Assembly: GCA_016795465.1 (NCBI GenBank)
Contig: JAEUHK010000070.1
Coordinates: 1-50,856, forward strand
Direction: 5' to 3'
Length of the DNA stretch: 50,856 nucleotides
From: Verrucomicrobiaceae bacterium
GTDB taxonomy: Bacteria > Verrucomicrobiota > Verrucomicrobiia > Verrucomicrobiales > Verrucomicrobiaceae
This document shows, one piece after another, positions 41,377 through 49,571 of the stretch (its first letter is position 1; each line of letters opens with the position of its first letter). The position numbers and the translations under genes were made by a program. Under the pieces are notes generated by a model. The model was not told the origin of the DNA and did not search any database. It was given only the letters and a program-made list of their open reading frames with translations.

Positions 41377-42510
41377 ATGTCCTACGATTCCGAATCTGAA
41401 GCTACGAAGTCTTACACCTTGGCCTGGATCGCGGCGCTGCTGCTGCTCGTCGGCTTTGTCGTCGGCCTGCTGATCTACCCGCCGCTGTATGAGGCTCCGA
41501 AGGGAGAGGCCGGGCAGATGACGCTCTTCATCGGGCGCTTTCATCCCATTCTGCTGCACCTGCCGATCGGCTCGCTGATCTTCCTGGCGATGCTGGAGGT
41601 GCTCTGCATGGGCCGAAAAGGGGAGGCCAAGCATGGCTCGACGGCGCTGCTGGCGTTGTTTGTCGGCGCGGCAGGTTCGGTCATGGCAGTGCTGGCGGGC
41701 ATCATGCTGTCCCGCGAGGGCGGCTACACGGGTGGGAACTTCAGCCTGCACCAGACGATGGGCATCATCGGCACCGCTGGGGTGCTGCTGGCACTGGTCA
41801 TCCGCCTGATGGCGATGGGCCAGGGCAATTGGGAACTCCTCCATGCCTACCGCGCCCTGTTTTTCCTCAGCTTCGGCATCATGAGCCTCGGCGCTCACTT
41901 CGGCGGCAATCTCAGCCACGGCAGCAAATTTCTCACGCAGCACGCTCCGGAGCCCATCAAGAGCCAGATGATCGCTATGGAGAAATGGATGCTCACTTTG
42001 GTCGAGACGCCCAAAGCCGAAAAAACCGAGGAAAAGGCTCCCGAGGCTCCCAAAGCCACCGAAGCCCCGAAAATGGTCGAAGCACCAACACCGACCGCAA
42101 CGCCCACCACGCCACCTCCGACTCCCGCCGCGGGCGAAAAGCTCGTCTTTGCCAACCTCATCCAGCCGATTTTCGTCGCGAAGTGCAACAAGTGCCACGG
42201 CGAAGAAAAGCAGAAAGGCGATCTCCGCCTCGACACCTATGAGTTCACTATGGCCGGCGGCTCCGAGAGTGCCGAGAAGAAGAACAACATCGTCCCCGGC
42301 AAGCCCGCCGACAGCCTCACCTACCAGCTCGTCATCTCCGCCGAGGACGAGGACATGCACATGCCGCCCGAGGGCAAGGACCAGCTCACCAAGGAAGAGA
42401 TTGCCATCCTCAAATGGTGGATCGAGCAAGGGGCCAGCAACACGCAGAAGCTGGACCTCGCGGCGCTGCCCGCCGACCTGCAAGCCGCCGCCTCGGCCCT
42501 TTCCAAATGA
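41377..42510 (+). CDS. DUF2231 membrane protein fused to a planctomycete-type cytochrome c
   Basis: 377 aa. The N-terminal 190 residues hold about five membrane helices with a DUF2231-like pattern (FHPILLHLPIGSLIF, FSLHQTMGIIGT, HFGGNLSHG). A Glu/Pro/Ala/Thr-rich linker leads to a PSCyt1-type cytochrome c domain, haem site CNKCH at 270-274, followed by a Met-rich C-terminal segment (EDMHMPPEG). Probably a membrane-anchored periplasmic electron carrier. First gene of the plus-strand cytochrome cluster; a TGACGAA-type repeat begins at its stop codon. Confidence 0.8.
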   Translation: MSYDSESEATKSYTLAWIAALLLLVGFVVGLLIYPPLYEAPKGEAGQMTLFIGRFHPILLHLPIGSLIFLAMLEVLCMGRKGEAKHGSTALLALFVGAAGSVMAVLAGIMLSREGGYTGGNFSLHQTMGIIGTAGVLLALVIRLMAMGQGNWELLHAYRALFFLSFGIMSLGAHFGGNLSHGSKFLTQHAPEPIKSQMIAMEKWMLTLVETPKAEKTEEKAPEAPKATEAPKMVEAPTPTATPTTPPPTPAAGEKLVFANLIQPIFVAKCNKCHGEEKQKGDLRLDTYEFTMAGGSESAEKKNNIVPGKPADSLTYQLVISAEDEDMHMPPEGKDQLTKEEIAILKWWIEQGASNTQKLDLAALPADLQAAASALSK

Positions 42511-42630
42511 CGAATGGCGAATTCAGAATGACGAAAGAATGTCCAATTCCTGAATGACGAAACCTGCTTCACTTCGCCGTATGAACGCCTGAAACCATTC
42601 GTCATTCGCCATTCTGACTTCGTCATTCCC
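42508..42630. repeat. Dispersed foldback repeat, copy 1
   Basis: 123-bp repeat beginning exactly at the TGA stop of the preceding gene. It shares GAATTCAGAATGACGAA (42519-42535) and CATTCGTCATTCGCCATTCT (42596-42615) with copy 2 at 45942-46061. The ends are rich in ATGACGAA and its complement TTCGTCAT, so the unit can fold back on itself. Confidence 0.8.
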
Positions 42631-42664
42631 GACTCTCCGCCCTTAGCCCTACGCTCTACGCTTC

Positions 42665-44668
42665 ATGAAACCCACCACCTACCTCCTCGCCCTCGCATTC
42701 GCCTTCACCGCGAACGCTGCTGACGACAAAAAAGCCGCTGATCCTGCCGTCGAGGCCGCGATGCAGAAGGTGAACGCCACCGGCGCCTCGCTCATGCCCA
42801 CCGCCGCGGATGGCAAGACCTACCGCTTCACCGCGCTGAATGTCGCGAAGGAGTTCGCTGACGGCGGTCTCGATGCGCTGGCCCCCATCGCCGACAAAGT
42901 CGCCTCGCTCGACCTTGCCCGCACGAAGGTCACCGACGCTGGTTTGGCCAAGGTGGCGGCGATGAAGAACCTGCAGGAGCTTCACCTCGAAAACACCGCC
43001 ATCGGCGACGCGGGCCTCGATCATCTCAAAGGGCTCGCCTCGCTCGAATACCTCAATCTTTACAACACCAAGGTCACCGATGCCGGCATCGCCAAGCTCG
43101 CTGGCTTGGGCAAATTGAAGGCGCTCTATCTCTGGCAAAGCGGCGTGACGAAGGCTGGCGTGGCCGCTTTGAAGGCCAAGCTGCCCGGAGCACACATCAA
43201 CAACGGCTGGACCGCCGAGGACGATGCCAAACCGGTCGCCGTGGCAGCCGCTGCACCCGCTGCCGCCGCCCCCGCGGCCGCGAAACCGGCCGCTCCGGCT
43301 CCTGCGGCTGCCAAAACCGCCGCCGCACCTGCCGCTGGTGGCAAACTCGATGCCGCCATCGCCGAGAAGGCCGTCGTTTACCGCGATGTCATCGCCCCGA
43401 TCATGGCCGCGAAGTGCAATGCCTGCCACGGTGAGGAAAAGAAGAAGGGCAAGCTTCAACTGCACAACTTTGCCGCCATCATGAAGGGCGGCAGCGACGG
43501 CCCCACGACGGTCATCGCCAAGAACAGCAAGGACAGCCTCATGCTCGTGCGTGCGAATCTGCCCACCGATGACGACGAGCACATGCCGCCGAGCGATGAG
43601 CCGCAGCTCACGAAGGAAGAAGTGGCCATCCTGAAGTGGTGGATCGAGACCGGTGCCACGAACACTGCCACCGTGGCCGCCTCGAAGCCCACCGCCGATG
43701 TCGAAGGCGCTCTCGCCGCGATGCTCGCCAAAGGTTTGCCAAAGGTAGCCGCTCCCGCGAAGCCTGAGAAGCCGAAGGCCAAGCCCCTCACCGATGCCGA
43801 AAAGAAGCAGGTCGCCGAGGTCAGCGCGAAGATGGCCGCTTTGAACGCTTCGCTCATGCCGCTCGCCCAGGACACTGAGCAGCTCCGCCTCGGGGTCATC
43901 AATGCCGCTGACAAATTTGGCGATAAGGAACTCGCCCTGCTTGCACCGATTGCCCAGCACGTCGTGTGGGTCGATCTCGCGCGCAGCCAGATCACCGATG
44001 CCGCCGCGGATACCTTGGCGAAAATGACCAACCTCGAGCGTCTCCACCTCGAAAACACCAAGTTCAGCGATGCCGGCCTCGCCAAGCTAGCTGTGCTGCC
44101 GAACCTCGAATACCTCAACCTCTACGGCGACAAGGTCACCGATGGCGGCATCGCCGCTCTCGCCGCCGCAAAGGCGCTGAAGAAGCTTTTTGTCTGGCAG
44201 ACCGGCGTGACCCAAAACGGCGCGAAGGCCCTCGAAGCCAAGGTTTCCGGCCTCAAGGTCAATGTGGGCCTCAGCGAAGCAGAAATCGCCAAGCTCACCG
44301 CGCCTCCTCCTGCGCCGCCCGCCGCTCCCGCTCCTGCCAAAGCCGATCCGAAGGCCGCCAAGCCTGCCGCCGGTGGCAGCGATGTCATCAAGACGGCCAT
44401 GAAGCAGTATCACAAGCCCGACGACGCCCTTTGCAAGAAGGTCTCCGGTGGCACCGCCAGCGATGCCGAGCTCGCCACGATGCTCAAAGTGTATCAAGAC
44501 ATGTGCGCCGCCACCCCGCCGAAAGGTGACAAGGCCGCCTGGGTGAAGAAGAACCAGGCCCTCATCGCCGCCGTGAAGAAAATCCAGGCCAAGGACGCCA
44601 CCGGCGTCGCCGCCTACAAGGCCGCCGTGAACTGCAAAGCCTGCCACACCGAGCACAAGGGCTCGTGA
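42665..44668 (+). CDS. Secreted LRR-cytochrome c-LRR-cytochrome c protein
   Basis: 667 aa with signal peptide MKPTTYLLALAFAFTANA. Two halves repeat the same plan: leucine-rich repeats (LQELHLENTAIGDAGLDHLK and LERLHLENTKFSDAGLAKLA), each near 100 residues. The first half continues through an Ala/Pro linker to a PSCyt1-type domain with CNACH (251-255) and MPPSDEPQLTKEEVAILKWW. The second ends in a small haem site CKACH (657-661). LRR plus c-type haem is a PVC-specific design; electron transfer with protein-protein docking is inferred. Repeat copy 1 separates it from the previous gene. Confidence 0.8.
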   Translation: MKPTTYLLALAFAFTANAADDKKAADPAVEAAMQKVNATGASLMPTAADGKTYRFTALNVAKEFADGGLDALAPIADKVASLDLARTKVTDAGLAKVAAMKNLQELHLENTAIGDAGLDHLKGLASLEYLNLYNTKVTDAGIAKLAGLGKLKALYLWQSGVTKAGVAALKAKLPGAHINNGWTAEDDAKPVAVAAAAPAAAAPAAAKPAAPAPAAAKTAAAPAAGGKLDAAIAEKAVVYRDVIAPIMAAKCNACHGEEKKKGKLQLHNFAAIMKGGSDGPTTVIAKNSKDSLMLVRANLPTDDDEHMPPSDEPQLTKEEVAILKWWIETGATNTATVAASKPTADVEGALAAMLAKGLPKVAAPAKPEKPKAKPLTDAEKKQVAEVSAKMAALNASLMPLAQDTEQLRLGVINAADKFGDKELALLAPIAQHVVWVDLARSQITDAAADTLAKMTNLERLHLENTKFSDAGLAKLAVLPNLEYLNLYGDKVTDGGIAALAAAKALKKLFVWQTGVTQNGAKALEAKVSGLKVNVGLSEAEIAKLTAPPPAPPAAPAPAKADPKAAKPAAGGSDVIKTAMKQYHKPDDALCKKVSGGTASDAELATMLKVYQDMCAATPPKGDKAAWVKKNQALIAAVKKIQAKDATGVAAYKAAVNCKACHTEHKGS

Positions 44669-44684
44669 TCGGCTTTTCGCACTC

Positions 44685-44933
44685 ATGAAACGAGAGGTTG
44701 AACTGCTTGACCGTGCCGCCAAAGACATGGCGAGCATACCCGTGCGTGATGGTGATCGGATTCTCGCCGCCATCACAGCGCTGGCTTCAGGCCAGCGTGG
44801 CGACGTAAAGAAGCTCAAAGATTTCACACCCAACTACCGTCTCCGTGTTGGGGATTGGCGGGTGTTATTCGAGATCGAAAACAATAAGATTGTCATTTGC
44901 CGAGTCTTGAACCGTCGTGAAGCTTACCGTTGA
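44685..44933 (+). CDS. RelE/ParE-family toxin
   Basis: 82 aa. Pattern of the type II RelE/ParE fold: RAAKDMASIPVRDGDRIL, LKDFTPNYRLRVGDWRVLFE and IVICRVLNRREAY, with the basic C-terminal residues typical of RelE ribosome-dependent mRNases. It lies 6 bp before a small acidic/helical partner, the usual order (toxin first) of some relE/higB-type modules. It starts 16 bp after the cytochrome gene, so it looks inserted into the cluster. Confidence 0.8.
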   Translation: MKREVELLDRAAKDMASIPVRDGDRILAAITALASGQRGDVKKLKDFTPNYRLRVGDWRVLFEIENNKIVICRVLNRREAYR

Positions 44934-44939
44934 AACCGT

Positions 44940-45152
44940 ATGAACGCCCAGATCATCCAGCGAGGAGCCAAAAAAGAGTTCGCCGTCATTCCTTACCGAG
45001 ACTTCCTCAAGATTCAGGAGGAGTTGGAGGACTATCATGACATTCTGGCCATACGCAAAGCCAAGGCCGAATCAGCAGGCAAGAAGCGCCGTTCTTTCTT
45101 TGAGGTCGCCAAGGAATTGGGATGGGGACAGCAGAAGGCGAAGCGAGTGTGA
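44940..45152 (+). CDS. Antitoxin of the RelE/ParE-type pair
   Basis: 70 aa. The N-terminus (MNAQIIQRGAKKEFAVIPYRDFLKIQEEL) resembles Phd/RelB-type DNA-binding antitoxins, followed by an unstructured, basic C-terminus that would wrap the toxin. It immediately follows the toxin gene and presumably neutralises it and represses the pair's promoter. No clear operator is seen upstream of the toxin. Confidence 0.75.
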   Translation: MNAQIIQRGAKKEFAVIPYRDFLKIQEELEDYHDILAIRKAKAESAGKKRRSFFEVAKELGWGQQKAKRV

Positions 45153-45284
45153 CTAACATGAAGACAGCATGAGCCGGGAGCCGTGCGGTTTGATGTTGTT
45201 GATCGTTTTTTTGGTTCTGTATCCGACTCGGCGGCGTAATCAATCCAAGACAAACGCCCGCAGCCGCGTTTGATACCCGCCCCC

Positions 45285-45944
45285 ATGAATTCTCTGCTTC
45301 CACGCTTTGCGGCTCCGGCCGTGATCTGCCTTTCGCTCTCCTCCTGCCATCGCCTCGGCGAGCGTGAGGCCATCACCGAATCGCGGGAGATTTCCACGCA
45401 CGCCGCGAAGCCGAACATCGACATCCCCAGCGCCACGCGGTTCTTTGACGATGCCAAAAACGAGCCGCAGCAAGAGCGCCCCGATTTCCGCAGCCTGCTC
45501 ACCTGGACCATTCCCGATGGCTGGAGTGAAAACACTACACCGGATCCGATGGGCATGCGCCTCCTCGATCTGCGTTTTGGACCCAACAAAGAGGGCGAAT
45601 GCTACATCTCGTTGATGCCCGGTTCCGCGGGTGGCCTCGAAGCGAACGTGAACCGCTGGCGCTCGCAGATGGCCCAGCCTGCCTACACGCCTGACGAACT
45701 CGCCAAGCTGCCGAAAAAGCCCTTCTTCAATCGCGAAGCCACCTTTGTGGCCTTCGACGGCGACTTCAAAGGCTTCGGTGCCGACACCGCCAAGACCGGC
45801 TACCGCATGCTCGGCCTCATCCACAGCACCGAGCAGGCCACCATCTTCGTGAAGCTCACCGGCCCCAAAGCCCTCGTCGAGCAAAACAACGCTGCCTTTG
45901 ATGCCTTCTGCCAATCGATCAAACCGAACCTGCCAAAGGAATGA
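45285..45944 (+). CDS. Putative lipoprotein in the cytochrome cluster
   Basis: 219 aa from ATG 45285 (a TTG at 45270 would add five residues). Signal with lipobox-like LSLSSC, then a soluble domain (LLTWTIPDGWSENTT, KTGYRMLGLIHSTEQATIFVKLTGP) of a type often found near verrucomicrobial cytochrome biogenesis genes. No enzymatic motif. Its TGA stop coincides with the start of repeat copy 2. 46081 (ResB-like) follows after the repeat. Confidence 0.6.
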   Translation: MNSLLPRFAAPAVICLSLSSCHRLGEREAITESREISTHAAKPNIDIPSATRFFDDAKNEPQQERPDFRSLLTWTIPDGWSENTTPDPMGMRLLDLRFGPNKEGECYISLMPGSAGGLEANVNRWRSQMAQPAYTPDELAKLPKKPFFNREATFVAFDGDFKGFGADTAKTGYRMLGLIHSTEQATIFVKLTGPKALVEQNNAAFDAFCQSIKPNLPKE

Positions 45945-46061
45945 CGAAACCAGAATTCAGAATGACGAATGAATGCCCAATGACGAAGCCCGAACGACCT
46001 GGATTCGTCATTCGCGCTTCGTCATTCATTCGTCATTCGCCATTCTAAATTCGTCATTTCC
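45942..46061. repeat. Dispersed foldback repeat, copy 2
   Basis: 120-bp copy of the element at 42508-42630; again it begins at the stop codon of the preceding gene. Shared cores: GAATTCAGAATGACGAA (45953-45969) and CATTCGTCATTCGCCATTCT (46027-46046). Extra TTCGTCATT copies extend the right arm. It lies between a lipoprotein gene and resB. Confidence 0.8.
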
Positions 46062-46080
46062 CAGCCCCGCCCCTCTTCCA

Positions 46081-47391
46081 GTGTCACAGCCTCCCTCCCA
46101 TCCTCTCGCGAAACTCATCGCCTTCCTTTCCAGCTTCGGCCTCGCCACCGTCGTGCTGGCGCTGCTGCTGCTCATCACCTTCCTCGGCACGCTGGAGCAG
46201 GCGGAGTTCGGCCTTGTGGCCAGTCAGGCGCGATACTTTGAATCTTTCTTCGTCGATCGCATCGACATCGGTGCCTGCTGGCGGGCGCTGGCGCTCAATG
46301 CGTATGCCGACATCGGCAATGTGACCTTCCCGCTGCCGATTCTGCCCGGCGGCTACACGCTGATGGCGGTGCTGTTCGTGAACATGTTTCTGGGTGGCAT
46401 CATCCGCATCCGCAAGTCGCCGAAGACCATCGGCGTGATCATCTCGCACTTCGCCATCTTGTTCATGATCGCCGCGGGCGCGGTGAGCTACCATTTCGCG
46501 GTCGAGGGGAACATGAGCCTTCGTGAAGGCGAGACGAGCGACGAGTTCCTGAGCTTCCATGATCGCGTCATCGAGATCGAGAAGGTGCAGACGGATGAAA
46601 AAGCCAAGCGCAGCGTGCTGGTGATCGACCAGTCGAAGTATCAAGACCTCACCGACGGCAAGGGACGCACCTTCACGCACGAGAGCCTGCCTTTTGACCT
46701 CATGATCACCGGTTGGAAGAAGCATGCGCAGCCGAAACCCGACCGGGATGGCAGCCGCGCGGATGCGATCGACGGCTATTTCATCCAGGAAGTCAGCACG
46801 CTCGATGAATCCGGAGCTGCGATGGCCGATGAGGCGCTCGCCAGCGCCTGTGTGGCCATCGTGAAGGACAAAAAGGGCGGCGCGGAGCAAAAGGGCATTC
46901 TTTGGGAATTCGCCGCCGCGCCGTGGACCGTGACCGTGGGCAGTGACAAGTATCTGCTCTCGCTCGTCCACCGCACCTACAAGCTGCCGTTTGCCATCAA
47001 ACTCGACAAAACCGAGCAGGAGAAGCATCCCGGCACCGAGCGGGCGCGTCGCTTCACCAGTTGGGTCACCAAGCTGGAGGATGGTCGCGAGGAAAAACGC
47101 GTCATCACCATGAACGAACCCGTGCGCAGCGAAGGCTACGCGGTCTTCCAGCAGACCTTTGACGACGGCACCCGCAGCGGCACTGGTGTGAAGAGCAGCG
47201 GCTTCCAGATCGTGGAAAACCCCTCCGACCACTGGCCGCTCATCTCCTGCATCATCGTCGCCGAAGGCCTGCTGCTGCATTTCCTCATGATGCTGGCCCG
47301 CTTCATCAAAGTGAACCCGTGGGTCTTCTCCCTCAGCATCATCGTCGCCTTCAACGCCGCCTTCCTTATCGCGATGTGGAAGCTGCTGTAA
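46081..47391 (+). CDS. resB: Cytochrome c biogenesis protein ResB (System II)
   Basis: 436 aa from GTG 46081; the frame is open further upstream but only through the repeat. N-terminal membrane helix (LSSFGLATVVLALLLLITFLG), further helices near residues 95-145, a large periplasmic middle domain, and two C-terminal helices (HWPLISCIIVAEGLLLHFLM and later). ResB and ResC/CcsA together form the haem ligase that attaches haem to CxxCH motifs of apocytochromes c. ccsA follows directly. ResB is divergent, so the call leans on topology and context. Confidence 0.75.
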   Translation: MSQPPSHPLAKLIAFLSSFGLATVVLALLLLITFLGTLEQAEFGLVASQARYFESFFVDRIDIGACWRALALNAYADIGNVTFPLPILPGGYTLMAVLFVNMFLGGIIRIRKSPKTIGVIISHFAILFMIAAGAVSYHFAVEGNMSLREGETSDEFLSFHDRVIEIEKVQTDEKAKRSVLVIDQSKYQDLTDGKGRTFTHESLPFDLMITGWKKHAQPKPDRDGSRADAIDGYFIQEVSTLDESGAAMADEALASACVAIVKDKKGGAEQKGILWEFAAAPWTVTVGSDKYLLSLVHRTYKLPFAIKLDKTEQEKHPGTERARRFTSWVTKLEDGREEKRVITMNEPVRSEGYAVFQQTFDDGTRSGTGVKSSGFQIVENPSDHWPLISCIIVAEGLLLHFLMMLARFIKVNPWVFSLSIIVAFNAAFLIAMWKLL

Positions 47392-47458
47392 AAACCACTC
47401 CCAAGCCCCCCAAGACATGAATGCCTCTCTTTTGCCCTCTGAGCCATCGACTGCGCGA

Positions 47459-47550
47459 CAGCGTCCTGGAGTGCTCCAGCCCTCTGGAGCTTTCCGCGAG
47501 CCGCACGACGTTCGAAAAGCGCCGGAGGTCCGGCGCACTCCAGGACGCTG
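47459..47550. repeat. Compound inverted repeat at the 5' end of ccsA
   Basis: Outer arms CAGCGTCCTGGAGTGC (47459-47474) / GCACTCCAGGACGCTG (47535-47550), a perfect 16-bp inverted repeat. Inside are GCTCCAG/CTGGAGC (47473-47479, 47484-47490) and GCGCCGGA/TCCGGCGC (47519-47526, 47529-47536). A REP/MITE-like foldback of about 92 bp. It is read through in frame by the longer ccsA frame. Confidence 0.8.
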
Positions 47551-47560
47551 CCGCGTTCTT

Positions 47561-49570
47561 GTGAAAACCATCTGCTTGGCGGTTTGCCTTCTCACCACGA
47601 TGGCGCTGCCAGCCGCCGAGCTCCCACCACTCGATCTTCTTCGTGACAAAGAGGTCGTCGAAACTTTCGCCTCGATCCCCGTGCAGGAATCGGGACGCAT
47701 CAAGCCGTTGGAAAACATCGCCAGCTATCGTCTGCTGCGTTTTCGGGCTCGTCGCAGCATCTGGCTCACGGAAAACGGCGAGATGGACGGCAAGCCGATC
47801 ACCGATCCAGCCACGCAGAAGCACATCGTGAAGGACGGCGACAAGCCGCTGAAGCTCAGCGCCACCGAATGGCTGCTGTTGAGCTGGTTCCGTCCGGACA
47901 TCGCGAAGCTTGTTCCACTTTTCAAAGTCGATAACTCCTCCGCCATCACCGAGCTGGGCCTCACCGCGAAGGCGAAGCGGGATCAATACACCTTTGCCGA
48001 GATCGAACCGGCCCGTCAGACGCTGATGGAGAAGATGAGCGAATACCGCGAGATCCCCGCGAAGAAGCAGACACCGGAGCAGCGCATGATCGTGCAGCTC
48101 GCCGCGAACTTCCTCGACTACGAAATGATCACCGGGCACTTCGATTTCATTCGCTCGCCCGTGGGCGACAAGGTGGACCAATTGCCCGCCGGCGTCGAAA
48201 AGCCCCTGCGCCTCTCGAAGAGCCTCAACGCCCTCGCCAATGCCGTGCGCACCAACGGCGGCCCGCCGATGCAGATCCCGTGGTTCCGCGATTTCGGCAA
48301 GGGAGCCCTCGGTGCGATGATGAGCGGCAATGCCGAGCAGCAGCTCCGCATCTTCCCGCCTGGCCCGAAGGTGAACGAAGTCTGGCACGGCCCCGGCGAG
48401 ACGATCTTCGGTGCCATCAACGGCGAAAAGGAAGTCGATGCTGAGCAGCTCGCCTGGCTGGCCGCTTATGAAGACGTCTATCTGGCCCTTCCGGATGCCG
48501 CGAAGTTCAAAGCGGCCTCGAAGGCCTTGCTGACGAAGATTCAGGAAGCCGCGAAAGCCCGCAATGAAGGACAGTTCATCGCTTTGGAGCGTCACTCGAT
48601 CAAAGCGGACTACTTCTTCTATGCTCAGTGGATCTTCCTCGTCGGTTTTGTGGCCGTGGCGCTGTCCTGGATCGCTCCGGGCTCGAAGTTGGAGAAGTTC
48701 ACCAAGGTCGCCGCCTGGCTGTTTTTGGCCATCGCGACGGGTTACGCGGTCACCGGCGTGATCGTGCGCTGCATCATCATGCAGCGTCCACCCATCACCA
48801 CGCTGTATGAGACCATCCTTTTCATCGGTGCCTCGGTAGCGTTGTTTGGCCTGATCGCCGAATGGATCACGAAACGCGGTCTCGGCCTGCTCGTGGCCGC
48901 TGTCGGTGGCACGGCCTGCATGTTCCTGGCCATTCAATTCGAGGCCAGCGAGGCCACCGACACGCTCCAGCAACTCCAGGCGGTGCTGATCACGAACTTC
49001 TGGCTCTCCACGCACGTGCCGCTCATCAACCTCGGTTATGCCGCATGCATGGTCGCCGCCTTGATTTCAATGATTTACTTCATCCAGCGGCTGTTTGGCA
49101 AAATCGGACCCAAGTCCGATGAAGGCCGTTTCCTCACCCGCGTGGCCTATGGCTTCATCTGCTGCGGCTTGTTCCTCGCGCTTGTCGGCACGGTGCTTGG
49201 CGGCATCTGGGCGAATTACAGCTGGGGCCGCTTCTGGGGCTGGGACCCGAAGGAAAACGGGGCGCTTATGATTGTGCTCATGTGCCTCGTCATCCTCCAC
49301 GCCCGCCTCGGCGGCTACATCCGCGAGGTCGGCCTGCACAACTGCAACCTCATCCTCGGCTGCATCGTGGTCTTCTCCTGGTTCGGCGTGAACCAGCTCG
49401 GCGTCGGCCTGCATGCCTATGGCTTCACCGATGGCACCTGGCCGAAGATCTACGGCTTCTGGCTCAGCCAGATGGCCTTGATGGGCTACGGCCTGTGGCT
49501 GGTTTGGTCGGACAGGTCTGCCGTGTCAGACAAGTCCGACGTCGTTGCTGCGGCGAAGGTGGAGGCTTGA
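47561..49570 (+). CDS. ccsA: Cytochrome c biogenesis protein CcsA/ResC (System II haem ligase)
   Basis: 669 aa from GTG 47561, where a signal-like segment begins (KTICLAVCLLTTMALPAAE); an ATG at 47417 in the same frame would make a 717-aa form that reads through the inverted repeat. A large soluble domain of about 340 residues is followed by about eight membrane helices and the haem-handling WWD-type motif WGRFWGWDPKEN (555-566), as in CcsA. Works with ResB upstream to mature the two cytochromes c of this cluster. The length exceeds typical CcsA because of the N-terminal domain. Confidence 0.85.
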   Translation: MKTICLAVCLLTTMALPAAELPPLDLLRDKEVVETFASIPVQESGRIKPLENIASYRLLRFRARRSIWLTENGEMDGKPITDPATQKHIVKDGDKPLKLSATEWLLLSWFRPDIAKLVPLFKVDNSSAITELGLTAKAKRDQYTFAEIEPARQTLMEKMSEYREIPAKKQTPEQRMIVQLAANFLDYEMITGHFDFIRSPVGDKVDQLPAGVEKPLRLSKSLNALANAVRTNGGPPMQIPWFRDFGKGALGAMMSGNAEQQLRIFPPGPKVNEVWHGPGETIFGAINGEKEVDAEQLAWLAAYEDVYLALPDAAKFKAASKALLTKIQEAAKARNEGQFIALERHSIKADYFFYAQWIFLVGFVAVALSWIAPGSKLEKFTKVAAWLFLAIATGYAVTGVIVRCIIMQRPPITTLYETILFIGASVALFGLIAEWITKRGLGLLVAAVGGTACMFLAIQFEASEATDTLQQLQAVLITNFWLSTHVPLINLGYAACMVAALISMIYFIQRLFGKIGPKSDEGRFLTRVAYGFICCGLFLALVGTVLGGIWANYSWGRFWGWDPKENGALMIVLMCLVILHARLGGYIREVGLHNCNLILGCIVVFSWFGVNQLGVGLHAYGFTDGTWPKIYGFWLSQMALMGYGLWLVWSDRSAVSDKSDVVAAAKVEA

Positions 49571-49571
49571 A

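Noticed and set aside
45973..46080. Upstream extension of ResB starting at 45973
   Set aside because: These residues are translated repeat copy 2; the GTG at 46081 directly precedes the first membrane segment.
47366..49015. 549-codon open frame opposite ccsA
   Set aside because: Antisense shadow; the plus strand has CcsA topology and the WGRFWGWDPKEN motif.
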